A stretch of 9,857 nt of DNA from Bacillota bacterium (GCA_017538845.1 JAFYIC010000083.1:1-9857); one strand, 5' to 3'; counted from the stretch's first letter, positions 1-7,626 are shown. Notes: a model not told the origin generated them from the letters alone. Translations and numbers: made by a program.

Positions 1-608
1 GTGAATCCGTCGATATTACCGTTGAATACAGTCGATTCACTGCTGCCGCACTGACAGTCGTACACTTCGCACCCTTCCATGGTCAGGTTCTTCACCGGAA
101 CTTTAGTGTTGCGCGCGTACACGCAGATGCCATGAGTACCCCTTATACCGTGGACAGTACAGTTTCTTATGGTCACATTGTCATATGTTCCTTCTTCCTG
201 CCCGTCTGTAGTCTCATAATAGATGCCGTGGGTTCCTCCCTCGATTTCAAACCCTTCAACGGTCACATTCTCCAGATTCAGCAGATGTATGCCTATCCCT
301 TTGCTCTTTATGACGGCTTTCTCACCGTCGGCAGCTTTGATGATAAGGGGTTTTTCTTTGGTGCCCGAGACCTTTTCTGTCAGTTCAACTTTTCCGTACG
401 TCCCCTCGTGGACCAGCACAGTTTCTCCGTCCCTTACCTCTGACGCCGCCTTTGCTATGGTTGCGTACGGCGCCTTCTCGCTGCCGTCTCCTGTCTTGTC
501 GTTTCCGTCAGGTGAAACATGTGTCATACTGCTGTCTCCTCCGCCGCATCCAGCCATGAATATGCATATGAAGGCCGCAAGAAGGCCTGCCATGAATATC
601 TTTTTCAT
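1..608 (-). CDS. Right-handed beta-helix lipoprotein, C-terminus outside the window
   Basis: The first 202 residues are present and the frame is still open at base 1. The start has MKKIF, a hydrophobic core and a lipobox-like MAGC with the lipidated Cys at residue 21, so this is an exported, membrane-anchored protein. Residues 29-75 carry the pattern typical of extracellular beta-helix proteins (SPDGND, KAPYATIAKAA, DGETVLVHEGTY). Coil-like repeats follow, such as NVTVEGFEIEGG, NVTIRNCTVHGI and NLTMEGCEVYDC. The fold occurs in polysaccharide lyases, in some glycoside hydrolases (GH110 and GH120, for example) and in non-catalytic glycan-binding proteins; the catalytic part is not visible, so the activity is unknown. 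The ATG at 608 follows GAAGGAG by 9 nt. The gene lies 16 bp after the kbaZ stop and is probably the last visible member of the operon. It may be the surface glycan-processing component. I am sure of the fold class and export, not of the function. Confidence 0.85.
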   Translation of the reverse strand, partial: MKKIFMAGLLAAFICIFMAGCGGGDSSMTHVSPDGNDKTGDGSEKAPYATIAKAASEVRDGETVLVHEGTYGKVELTEKVSGTKEKPLIIKAADGEKAVIKSKGIGIHLLNLENVTVEGFEIEGGTHGIYYETTDGQEEGTYDNVTIRNCTVHGIRGTHGICVYARNTKVPVKNLTMEGCEVYDCQCGSSESTVFNGNIDGF

Positions 609-624
609 ATGGATCTTCTCCTTC

Positions 625-1956
625 TCATATCAGTCCACAGGCGTACCAGTAATCGTCAAGAACGCTGCAGACGCGGTCCGTTATCAGCTCTTCCGGGCTG
701 CTTCCGATTGCTCCCTCTTTTATCTTTCTATACTGCTCCGGCAGGTACTGGCTTACGAGCGTAAGAGGCATGCCGGCAGCTTCAAGGTTTACGATCAGCT
801 TATCTAAGGCCGCCTTCACCTCCGGCACAGTCATATAATACCTGCTCCTGTCACTGTAGCTGTATTTCCTCATGAATGAGCTTTCAGGCTCATCCCGCGT
901 ATAGTGATCCTTCCAGTTTGACGGGTCGTCAGTCATGGCCTTGTCCAGCGTTTCGATAAAGCACGAAGGCTCTCTGCCCTCAAGTCTTCCCGCCTTTGCG
1001 AGCTCATCTTCAATATGTGAAAGGGCGAAAAGCGCCTCTCTTGCTGCAAATGTAAGGGCCGGTCCCACTTTCAGGACCGCGATGCCGTCATCGACCATTT
1101 TTTTAAGGTTCTCTCTCTTCTGGTAGTCCGTCGAATGGCCTTCCAGAACTACGCCCGGGATCTCCTTTGCGGTCTTTATAAGCTCCGCCGCTTCCTCCGG
1201 GACATAATCGTGTATCTGCTCGTTTCCAAATTCAACACCGGGCTGTACTACTGCCGCGATGACCCTGTTCCAGGCAGATGAAACACCAGCCTCTGCAAGT
1301 CCCGCTTCCGCGAATTTTTCTCCGAAGCAGCCGATCATACCCGTAAGATCTTCCGGTCTTGTCACAGCAAGAGCATCCTCTTCACCGCTTCCTCCGGGAG
1401 TCGGCACTTCGCTGCCAATGACATAGACAGGCATCCTCGCGTCTTCGTGCTCCTCTGCGTATTCGGAAGCGCCCTTCTCAGCTGTCCTGCAGAGTCTCAC
1501 CGTCCTGTCAGCTATCTCTTCTGTGGTGAGCGTCACTTCATCGCCGAGGGGCATGCTGGCATCCAGATGTATCTTTGTGTATCCGGCTCTGCTGAACTCA
1601 TACACCAGCTCCTCCGCCAGATCCATTGCTTTATCCGGATCCATCTTCTTCCACGCCACAGGACCCAGATGATCTCCTCCCAGGATGACCTTGTCCCTGT
1701 CAAGGCCCAGTGCATCTGCTCTGGATAATACAAGATCCCTGAAATCAGCAGGCTTCATGCCTGTATATCCGCCCATCTGGTTCACCTGATTGGCCGTTGC
1801 CTCGATGAGCACGTGGCTTCCCGTCCTTACGGCCTGGATGATTCCTGCGTCTATTACAAAAGGACTGCTGCTGCATATTGAACATATGCCGCGGCTTTCT
1901 CCTTCTTTCTGCATTTTTACGATTCTTTCAAGTTCGTTCACTTTTACGCCTTTCAC
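625..1956 (-). CDS. kbaZ: KbaZ/GatZ-family protein (tagatose-bisphosphate aldolase subunit or tagatose-6-phosphate 4-epimerase)
   Basis: A full-length cytoplasmic family member (443 codons from the outer start). Conserved blocks are EATANQVNQMGGYTGM (residues 52-67), GGDHLGP (93-99), KIHLDASM (128-135), SEVPTPGG (182-189), VVQPGVEFG (236-244), EGHSTDYQ (272-279) and LKVGPALTFA (295-304). In enterobacteria KbaZ and GatZ are described as stabilising subunits of tagatose-1,6-bisphosphate aldolase with KbaY/GatY. Other members of the family are known to 4-epimerise tagatose-6-P and fructose-6-P. No KbaY/GatY or tagatose-6-P kinase gene is visible here, which favours the epimerase role; this is inference. 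The outer start, GTG at 1956, overlaps the agaS stop (GTGA). A second GTG at 1941 has a better ribosome binding site (AAAGG, 7 nt spacing) and matches where, from memory, E. coli KbaZ begins, so the protein may be five residues shorter. AgaS makes the tagatose-6-P this protein would use. Confidence 0.92.
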   Translation of the reverse strand: MKGVKVNELERIVKMQKEGESRGICSICSSSPFVIDAGIIQAVRTGSHVLIEATANQVNQMGGYTGMKPADFRDLVLSRADALGLDRDKVILGGDHLGPVAWKKMDPDKAMDLAEELVYEFSRAGYTKIHLDASMPLGDEVTLTTEEIADRTVRLCRTAEKGASEYAEEHEDARMPVYVIGSEVPTPGGSGEEDALAVTRPEDLTGMIGCFGEKFAEAGLAEAGVSSAWNRVIAAVVQPGVEFGNEQIHDYVPEEAAELIKTAKEIPGVVLEGHSTDYQKRENLKKMVDDGIAVLKVGPALTFAAREALFALSHIEDELAKAGRLEGREPSCFIETLDKAMTDDPSNWKDHYTRDEPESSFMRKYSYSDRSRYYMTVPEVKAALDKLIVNLEAAGMPLTLVSQYLPEQYRKIKEGAIGSSPEELITDRVCSVLDDYWYACGLI

Positions 1957-3107
1957 TTCACCGGGTAGATAGTCACGCCTTTTACTACCCTGTTGACCTC
2001 GCCTGTGGGACAGGGGTTGTCCGGCGAAAGTCCCAGTTTTACGGACCAGTAAAAGGCCAGACTCTGGGCCGCAAGTATGTACAGCATGGCAAGCTGCGCG
2101 TTCTCAAGGCCGCATCCGGCTTCCATGCATACTGCAAGATCGCAGAGACTCTCTGCTTTCTCATCTCGGTCGTTCATCACAGCGATGATGGAGCTGCCCT
2201 TCCTGTCGCGGTAAAGCTCCGCCAGAAGGTCCATTTCGTATCTTCTCTTCCCCGGTTCATCAGACAGATAAACGACGCACACCGTATCATCGTCCACTAT
2301 GGACTTGGGTCCGTGTCTGAATCCCATTGGCGTATCGTATATGGCCGGCATCTTTCCTGCCGTCAGTTCCAGCACCTTCAGCGCCGATTCCTGAGCGATG
2401 CCCTTCAGCACATCTGTGCCGAGATACACGATACGTGAAAAATCATTCGCATCAGCATACTCTTTTAGTTTCTCAAAGCCCCCGGTGACGAATCTGTCCG
2501 CCGCGCCCAGAAGCTCACCCCAGCCGAATGCTCCTTCCGGCGTGAAGACTGTCAGCGCCGCAAGATACATGTTGGAAAAGCTGCTGGTCATGGCAAAACT
2601 CAGATCGTTGGTCTCGGGCGCAAGAACGATGGAAAAAACATCATCCCTCTCTTCTGCGGCTTTTGCCAAAGCTCCGTCTTTGTTGCACGTTATGAACAGA
2701 TGCGAAACATCGCTGCAGACAGCATCCGCCGCCTCCACTGCACCTACGGATTCCGGACTGTTGCCGGAACGTGCGAAGGACACCATAAGCGTAGGTCTTT
2801 CCGATGAAAGATACTCCCGCGGTGATGCGACTATATCAGTAGTCCCTGCTGATCTCACGTTGCCTCCGAGCACTCCTCGGAGCGCCGGGCAGAGCGCGTT
2901 CCCCACATATTCGCTGGTCCCCGCTCCTGTCAGGAGCACGTCGAATCCCGCCTTTGATGTGGTCTTTCCTATGAAAGTCCTCACCTGATCTGAGATCTCC
3001 GTCATCTGCGTGAGAGTCTTACGCCACGTCTCAGGCTGCTGTGATATCTCTTTTGCGGTATATCCCGCTTTCAGTATGTCAAGTTGTCCTTTTTCAAAAC
3101 CAAGCAT
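1953..3107 (-). CDS. agaS: AgaS, galactosamine-6-phosphate deaminase/isomerase (SIS domains)
   Basis: Cytoplasmic aldose-ketose isomerase that converts galactosamine-6-P to tagatose-6-P and ammonia in GalNAc/galactosamine catabolism. Its 384 residues equal the usual AgaS length. Visible motifs are the N-terminal TAKEISQQPETW (17-28), first sugar-isomerase loop GAGTSEYVG (61-69), phosphate-binding ARSGNSPES (112-120), QESALKVLELTAGK (239-252) and TPMGFRHGPKS (259-269). This last block resembles the glutamine--fructose-6-P transaminase isomerase domain, but the N-terminal motif and single-copy layout point to AgaS rather than GlmS, which would carry an amidotransferase domain. The ATG at 3107 follows TAAGGAG by 10 nt. 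It lies 24 bp after the MalG-type permease, and its stop overlaps the outer start of kbaZ, suggesting translational coupling. AgaS is the strongest clue that the locus handles a galactosamine-derived sugar. Relatives acting on glucosamine-6-P or other amino-sugar phosphates cannot be excluded. Confidence 0.93.
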   Translation of the reverse strand: MLGFEKGQLDILKAGYTAKEISQQPETWRKTLTQMTEISDQVRTFIGKTTSKAGFDVLLTGAGTSEYVGNALCPALRGVLGGNVRSAGTTDIVASPREYLSSERPTLMVSFARSGNSPESVGAVEAADAVCSDVSHLFITCNKDGALAKAAEERDDVFSIVLAPETNDLSFAMTSSFSNMYLAALTVFTPEGAFGWGELLGAADRFVTGGFEKLKEYADANDFSRIVYLGTDVLKGIAQESALKVLELTAGKMPAIYDTPMGFRHGPKSIVDDDTVCVVYLSDEPGKRRYEMDLLAELYRDRKGSSIIAVMNDRDEKAESLCDLAVCMEAGCGLENAQLAMLYILAAQSLAFYWSVKLGLSPDNPCPTGEVNRVVKGVTIYPVK

Positions 3108-3131
3108 TTTCCCTTTTCTCCTTATCCGGAT

Positions 3132-3971
3132 CTACTTCATACCTGTCATGGATATTCCCTTGATGAACTGCTTCTGGAATATGATGAATACAATGGCCGC
3201 CGGTATCATTATCAGAGACGCTGCTGCCATTGTGGCTGACAGATCCGACGAATGCTGGGTCGAGAAGTAACTCAGAGCCAGCGGCAGTGTCATCCTGTCG
3301 GTGCTGGACAGGTAGATCAATGGATTCAGGTAGTCGTTCCAGTATTCAAGGAATGTGAATATGGCCAGCGCTCCTATCACAGGCCGTATCTGAGGTATAA
3401 CTATCCGGAAATATATCTTGAAATCCCCTGCTCCGTCTATCTTGGCGCTTTCGATGAGTTCCTTCGGTATCTCATCGCAGGACTGCTTACACAGATAAAT
3501 GCCGAATACGTTGACGAAACTCGGGATGATGAGCGCGAGTATCGAGTCATAGAGGCCGATGCCGTCTATGATTATGAATGTTGTTATCATGGTCACCTGA
3601 GCCGGTACCATCATGGTGAACAGGAGCATGGCAAAGATGAAATTCTTGCCTCTGAACCTGAAGCGGGAGAATATATATCCCACCAGTGTGCTTGTGAACA
3701 GTATCACCACGGTATTGGTGCAGGTAACGATAAGCGAGTTGGCCAGCCATTTGAAGAACGGCGAGCCGGTGAGTACTTTGTCGTACCCGTACAGGGTCGG
3801 ATCCTTGGGCAGCAGGTGTCCGGGGTCGATCATTGTCTCAAGCTGCGGCTTGAATGAATTGGAAAGCATCCAGACATAAGGGATCACCACAACGATAGAC
3901 GCTGCTAAGAGTACCAGGAATATTATGACGCGACGGGACATGCCGCGTTTTTTGTTCATGTCTTTACCCAT
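3132..3971 (-). CDS. ABC sugar transporter permease, MalG type
   Basis: Inner-membrane permease of the carbohydrate uptake-1 (CUT1) class, 279 residues, a usual length. Hydrophobic stretches suggest six membrane segments, starting at about residues 14-35 and ending at about 245-265. The cytoplasmic EAA loop that contacts the ATPase is clear at 171-196 (ELIESAKIDGAGDFKIYFRI followed by VIPQIRP). The C-terminal KQFIKGISMTGMK is typical of MalG/UgpE/LacG-like permeases, where the family ends in G.GAVK or similar. The ATG at 3971 has TAAGGAA about 9 nt upstream; an internal Met at residue 5 is possible but less well supported. It pairs with the MalF-type permease upstream, from which it is separated by a 72-bp gap with two hairpins. 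The substrate cannot be read from the permease; context suggests an alpha-galactoside or amino-sugar oligosaccharide. Confidence 0.93.
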   Translation of the reverse strand: MGKDMNKKRGMSRRVIIFLVLLAASIVVVIPYVWMLSNSFKPQLETMIDPGHLLPKDPTLYGYDKVLTGSPFFKWLANSLIVTCTNTVVILFTSTLVGYIFSRFRFRGKNFIFAMLLFTMMVPAQVTMITTFIIIDGIGLYDSILALIIPSFVNVFGIYLCKQSCDEIPKELIESAKIDGAGDFKIYFRIVIPQIRPVIGALAIFTFLEYWNDYLNPLIYLSSTDRMTLPLALSYFSTQHSSDLSATMAAASLIMIPAAIVFIIFQKQFIKGISMTGMK

Positions 3972-3995
3972 TTCCTGTATTCCTTATCTGCATCT

Positions 3996-4042
3996 GCCCT
4001 GCCATTTACCGGCAGGCCCGTGCCCTGCTCATCTGCAGGCAC
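3996..4042 (-). other. Two tandem hairpins between the permease genes
   Basis: The 72-bp gap between the permease genes contains two inverted repeats in a row. The first pairs CCTGCC (3998-4003) with GGCAGG (4011-4016) around a 7-nt loop. The second pairs CCTGC (4024-4028) with GCAGG (4035-4039) around a 6-nt loop, and extends as GTG/CAC (4020-4022 with 4040-4042) past one bulged base. Neither has a U-tract on the minus strand, so they do not look like an intrinsic terminator. They could set relative levels of the two cistrons by protecting mRNA ends or guiding processing. Pairing is seen in the sequence; function is inferred. Confidence 0.45.
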
Positions 4043-4043
4043 A

Positions 4044-4925
4044 TCAATACTCCCAGTCCACTTTGCCGGCTTTGCGCTGCACAAGAGAGACTATAAGGAT
4101 CAATATGAACAAAATGACCGATATAGCCGCCGCGTATCCCATATCTTTGTTTACGAACGCGATCTTGTAGATGTAGCTTGTCAGGACGAGGCCGGAATTC
4201 TGAGGTCCGTCCTTAAAGAGCAGCACGCTGAACTGTGCGAACATCTGAAAGTAAGAAATAAGTGTCATGAGCACGACGAAGGTGGTCGTGCGTCCAAGCA
4301 GCGGAAGCGTCACATTGAAGAACTTGCGGAAGGGTCCCGCCCCGTCTATGGCCGCCGCTTCGTATACTTCTCCCGGTATGCCGTCTATACCTGCCGAGAA
4401 AAGGATTATGTTATACCCGAGGTCAGCCCATAATGTGAAAACGATGACGGAGAACATTACATAGCTGGGATCTCCCGTCCAGGCTATGGCATCTCCACCC
4501 ATATCTCTTATGATCTCGTTCACAAGACCGACCTTGGTGTTCAGAATACTTCTGCCCCATACTACGGCAGAAGCGACCATAGGAGCCATACATGGCATGA
4601 AGAACATCATGCGGAAAAAGCTCCTGGTCTTATTGCTTCTTAGCTGGCTTATCATCGTAGCCGCCGTAAGAGAGATAACGATGTTGATCCCGACAGCAAA
4701 AATGGTAAAGCAAAGAGTGTTCCTCAAGGCGATGATGAAGTTTTCATCCTCAAGGAGTTTCCTGTAATTGTCCCACCCGGTGAAGGAATTTGTATGCCCC
4801 AGCGGGTTATAATCCATAAAAGAGATCCCCAACGTTCCCAGTATCGGGATTATCAGGAAGATGACCGCTTCCGCGATTATCGGGATCATTATGAGAAGTA
4901 GGAATTTCTTATTGCTTCGTACCAT
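4044..4925 (-). CDS. ABC sugar transporter permease, MalF type
   Basis: Inner-membrane permease of the CUT1 class, 293 residues, with a first membrane segment at about residues 8-32 and five more before the C-terminus. The EAA loop is well formed at 186-210 (GEVYEAAAIDGAGPFRKFF followed by NVTLPLLGR). The FFMPCMAPMVASAVVWG stretch (108-124) is typical of UgpA/MsmF-like permeases. It forms the heterodimeric channel with the MalG-type protein. The start at 4925 gives a normal N-terminus (MVRSNKKFLLLIMIP) but has a poor ribosome binding site (GGGCAG only). It begins 19 bp after the stop of the solute-binding protein gene. No MalK/MsmK ATPase gene follows; in Firmicutes one ATPase often serves several CUT1 permease pairs, so it may be encoded elsewhere. 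Confidence 0.93.
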   Translation of the reverse strand: MVRSNKKFLLLIMIPIIAEAVIFLIIPILGTLGISFMDYNPLGHTNSFTGWDNYRKLLEDENFIIALRNTLCFTIFAVGINIVISLTAATMISQLRSNKTRSFFRMMFFMPCMAPMVASAVVWGRSILNTKVGLVNEIIRDMGGDAIAWTGDPSYVMFSVIVFTLWADLGYNIILFSAGIDGIPGEVYEAAAIDGAGPFRKFFNVTLPLLGRTTTFVVLMTLISYFQMFAQFSVLLFKDGPQNSGLVLTSYIYKIAFVNKDMGYAAAISVILFILILIVSLVQRKAGKVDWEY

Positions 4926-4944
4926 TTTGCTGCCCGTATATGAT

Positions 4945-6246
4945 CTATTCAGTCATCTTGTTGCATTTTTTCTCAAGTTTCTCGAGAGCCTGATCTACGC
5001 TGTCGTATTTACCGCTGATGTAACCGCTGAATACGTCGTTTACGTTCTCTTTGAACACGTCTGTGTTGAACAGTCCGATGAACTGAGCTCCGTCAAGGAT
5101 GCCTACAAGCGGCTCAGCATATGGGAACTCTTCCACATACTCATCGCTCTGAGCTACCGCCTTCTTGGCCGGGATAGTTCCGCAAGCCAGGTTGTGGCTC
5201 ATGATAACATCATCGGAGAAGAAGTACTCGAGGAAGTCGAACGCAGCCTTCTGCTGATCCTCGGAGATAGTTGAGCTTACGCCCATTGACCATCCGGTCT
5301 CGGCAGCGAATGCCTTCTTGTCGCCGTAGAACGGCATCTTCTCATATGAGAAATCTTTACCGTATTCCAGTTCAAAGTCGTTGATACCTTCAGCGATGAC
5401 CCATGGTCCGCGCGGTACCATAGCGGCCTGACCTGCATAAAGTTCCTGGTATCCTTCGATATCGCTTCCATCGTCAAGTCCTGACATCGTGGTCACCTTC
5501 TTGTCCTTCACGAGAGAAACCAGTTCTTCGAATGCTTTCTTTGCCTCTTTGGATGTGAAGTTGAACGTGCCGTCATCATTGAGATACTGTCCGCCCTGTG
5601 AAAGGATCATGGATGTGAAGAGATACATTACGCCGTCCCAGTTGACAAAATCGAATCCCTTTATGGTCATCTCTTTGCCGTCCATCTTTGTTGCCTTTAC
5701 AGCGGAATCAACAAGTTCGTCCCATGTCTTTGGAACATCGATCCCCGCGTTCTTCATAACGTTCTTGTTCACAACGAGACCGCCGCACTCGATGTTGAAT
5801 TCCATAGGCATACCATAGAGTTTGCCGTCGCTTTCAAGCGCTCCGTATGTGCACTCATAAGCGCCCTCACGGATCTCTTTCTCCATGTCCTCAGGTACCT
5901 GGGCAAGAGCTCCCGACGGAGCGAAGTCTACGCCCCAGCCGCCCCAGAGCTCATAAATGTCCGCGCCGCCTTCATCGGACATGAGGGCTGTCTGTATCTT
6001 TGTTTCATACTCGTCATAAGGGAACGACTCGAACTCGATTTTGATGTTCTCATGTTCCTTCATGTAGTTTTCAGCTATAGTCTCATAGGACTTTGTCCAG
6101 CTGTCTTCGTCATTGTGGATCCAGATTTTAAGCGTCGCGCTCTTGTCTGAGTCCGAACCGCCGTTGTCTCCGCAGCCTGTCATAGCAAAGCATAGTGTTG
6201 CCAGCATAGCAAGCGCCGTGAGAACAGAAATAATTTTCCTTTTCAT
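4945..6246 (-). CDS. Extracellular sugar-binding lipoprotein of an ABC importer (SBP family 1)
   Basis: A lipid-anchored binding protein that captures the sugar outside the membrane and delivers it to the two permeases. The mature family-1 fold is recognisable in ATLKIWIHNDEDSW near the mature N-terminus, the TAENYMKEHENIKIEFE-like first lobe, GGLVVNKNVMKNAGIDVPKTWDEL, the PRGPWVIAEGI loop, and AAFDFLEYFFSDDVI near the end. The signal peptide is MKRKIISVLTALAMLATLCFAMTGC with the lipidated Cys at residue 25. The frame extends upstream to 6285, but the ATG at 6246 is chosen because GGAGG lies 6 nt before it and because the signal peptide then starts at the N-terminus. The mature protein has many Asp and Glu residues, as often seen in Gram-positive binding proteins. 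Aromatic residues (ELWGGWG, FVNWDG, GPWV) could stack against sugar rings. The ligand is not determined by sequence. Confidence 0.93.
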   Translation of the reverse strand: MKRKIISVLTALAMLATLCFAMTGCGDNGGSDSDKSATLKIWIHNDEDSWTKSYETIAENYMKEHENIKIEFESFPYDEYETKIQTALMSDEGGADIYELWGGWGVDFAPSGALAQVPEDMEKEIREGAYECTYGALESDGKLYGMPMEFNIECGGLVVNKNVMKNAGIDVPKTWDELVDSAVKATKMDGKEMTIKGFDFVNWDGVMYLFTSMILSQGGQYLNDDGTFNFTSKEAKKAFEELVSLVKDKKVTTMSGLDDGSDIEGYQELYAGQAAMVPRGPWVIAEGINDFELEYGKDFSYEKMPFYGDKKAFAAETGWSMGVSSTISEDQQKAAFDFLEYFFSDDVIMSHNLACGTIPAKKAVAQSDEYVEEFPYAEPLVGILDGAQFIGLFNTDVFKENVNDVFSGYISGKYDSVDQALEKLEKKCNKMTE

Positions 6247-6252
6247 ATCGAA

Positions 6253-6257
6253 CCTCC
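6253..6257 (-). promoter_or_regulatory. Ribosome binding site deciding the binding-protein start
   Basis: GGAGG lies 6 nt upstream of the ATG at 6246. This places the start 13 codons inside the longest open frame and directly at the lipoprotein signal peptide. The 54-bp gap to the GH4 stop shows no convincing promoter or terminator, so the gene is probably read from the promoter upstream of the GH4 gene. Confidence 0.8.
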
Positions 6258-6300
6258 GTTCATTGTGTAACAACTTATATCTCACTGACCGTCCACCCGA

Positions 6301-7626
6301 TCAGATCTCCAACGTTTTGAAATATCCAAGGAACGCCTCATTCTGCTTCAGCATCTCCCGTACCATATTATATATCTCTTCCATGCTGCATACACTGGCT
6401 GTCAGCGGATCCTGCAGCACCGCCTGGAATACCAGTTCCGGATCTCCTTCTATTGCCGCCTTCACCGCCATCTCCTCAAGTTTTGCCGAATGGGAAACGA
6501 GAGCAGACAGATGATCCGGAAGCGTGTGAGTCCCCGTCACATGTATGCCGTCTTTGTCCGCTATAACGGGCACTTCGACACATGCTCCGTCGTCGATATT
6601 TGTCACATAGCCTTTATTCCTCAGGTTGGCGTTGAACGGGAACGGCGTATTGTCACCGAATATGGCGTTGAATATGTTGGAGGCATATTCCTCTCCCCGC
6701 TCAAGTTCCACTTCGCCGTGAGCCAGCCACTCCGAATATTCCTTCTCCCATGTGTCTTCCCGCTCCATGTATTCTTTCAGTATGTATGCGTATTCGCCCG
6801 GGTTCCATCCCGTCCCGTGCATGCAGTACTTCTCAATAAGGTCAGGGCGTTTGCGGAACCACGGATTGTATTCCGAATTATGGCCCGATGATTCCGACGG
6901 GAAGTATCTGAGATATTTGAACATCTCGATCCTTACAGGCTCTTCCTCTGCCACCTCAGGTCTCTTTATGGCTTCACGGAGCACCGGATACATGTCTTTT
7001 CCCTCGTGCTCCAGCTCCAGATAGAAAGCCTGGTGGTTGATGCCCACGCACCTGTAATCCAGCTCTTCAGGGGCAAGGCCCATCCATCCTGCCAGCATCT
7101 CGGCCGTTCCCTGAACGCTGTGGCAAAGACCCGTCACGCTCACGTCGGTCTGGGACTGCAGATAGCTGACCAGCATGGCCATAGGATTGGTGTAATTGAG
7201 CACTATGGCGTTGGGACAAAGCTTCTCAACGTCCCTTATAATAGACAAAAGCACGGGGGCAGTCCTGAGAAAACGGAAGATCCCCGATGGGCCTCTCGTA
7301 TCTCCGACACAAATATCCACTCCGTACTTTTTAGGTATCTCTATATCATATCTCCAGACATCAACTCCGCCCTGCAGCACTGTTATAAGCACCCCGTCGG
7401 CGTCCTTTAGAGCTTCCTGTCTGTCCGTGGTCGCATTTACCCTGGCAGGATAGCCTCCCGCTTCCATTATGCGTTCCACTCCGAGTTTGGCATACTCAAG
7501 CCTTTTGGCGTCCACGTCCATGAGCATGATCTCACTGTCTCTGAACGCCTCAAAAGTCATAAGGTCTCTTACCAGATCCCTGGTGAACTCAAGGGATCCT
7601 GCGCCGATAAAAGTAAATTTCTTCAT
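6301..7626 (-). CDS. melA: Glycoside hydrolase family 4, alpha-galactosidase (MelA type)
   Basis: A 441-residue cytoplasmic enzyme that should hydrolyse alpha-galactosides by the NAD+- and divalent-metal-dependent redox-elimination mechanism of GH4. The Rossmann nucleotide site is at the N-terminus (FIGAGSLEFTRDLVRDL, residues 6-22). Then come GDTRGPSGIFRFLRT (108-122), NYTNPMAML (144-152), the metal-site motif CHSVQGT (168-174), INHQAFYLEL (196-205), and an ESSGHNSEYNPWF block that should contain the catalytic Tyr. CHSVQGT is the signature I associate with MelA rather than with phospho-glucosidase (CN.P) branches. The start at 7626 is preferred to an upstream ATG at 7773 because AAGGAAG lies 7 nt before it, and the longer version would run through the promoter and add 49 non-conserved residues. 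It is the first gene of the operon. Because the operon also contains AgaS, the real substrate might be an alpha-linked galactosamine or GalNAc sugar; this is inference. Confidence 0.93.
   Translation of the reverse strand: MKKFTFIGAGSLEFTRDLVRDLMTFEAFRDSEIMLMDVDAKRLEYAKLGVERIMEAGGYPARVNATTDRQEALKDADGVLITVLQGGVDVWRYDIEIPKKYGVDICVGDTRGPSGIFRFLRTAPVLLSIIRDVEKLCPNAIVLNYTNPMAMLVSYLQSQTDVSVTGLCHSVQGTAEMLAGWMGLAPEELDYRCVGINHQAFYLELEHEGKDMYPVLREAIKRPEVAEEEPVRIEMFKYLRYFPSESSGHNSEYNPWFRKRPDLIEKYCMHGTGWNPGEYAYILKEYMEREDTWEKEYSEWLAHGEVELERGEEYASNIFNAIFGDNTPFPFNANLRNKGYVTNIDDGACVEVPVIADKDGIHVTGTHTLPDHLSALVSHSAKLEEMAVKAAIEGDPELVFQAVLQDPLTASVCSMEEIYNMVREMLKQNEAFLGYFKTLEI

Noticed and set aside
223..807. Long plus-strand open frame (194 codons) opposite the beta-helix and kbaZ genes
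   Set aside because: It lies antisense to two well-supported genes, has no recognisable domain, and its residue composition is that of a reverse-strand shadow.
1953..3107. AgaS as glutamine--fructose-6-phosphate transaminase (GlmS)
   Set aside because: SIS motifs are shared, but the amidotransferase domain is absent and the N-terminal EISQQPETW block and 384-residue length fit AgaS.
3252..3857. Plus-strand open frame of 201 codons opposite the MalG-type permease
   Set aside because: It is fully antisense to a permease with a clear EAA loop; no ribosome binding site or family pattern was found.
3998..4039. Intrinsic terminator between the permease genes
   Set aside because: The hairpins have no following U-tract on the minus strand, and the two permeases need to be co-expressed.
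6247..6285. Upstream start for the solute-binding protein
   Set aside because: It would put 13 residues including charged ones before the signal peptide; GGAGG points to the ATG at 6246.
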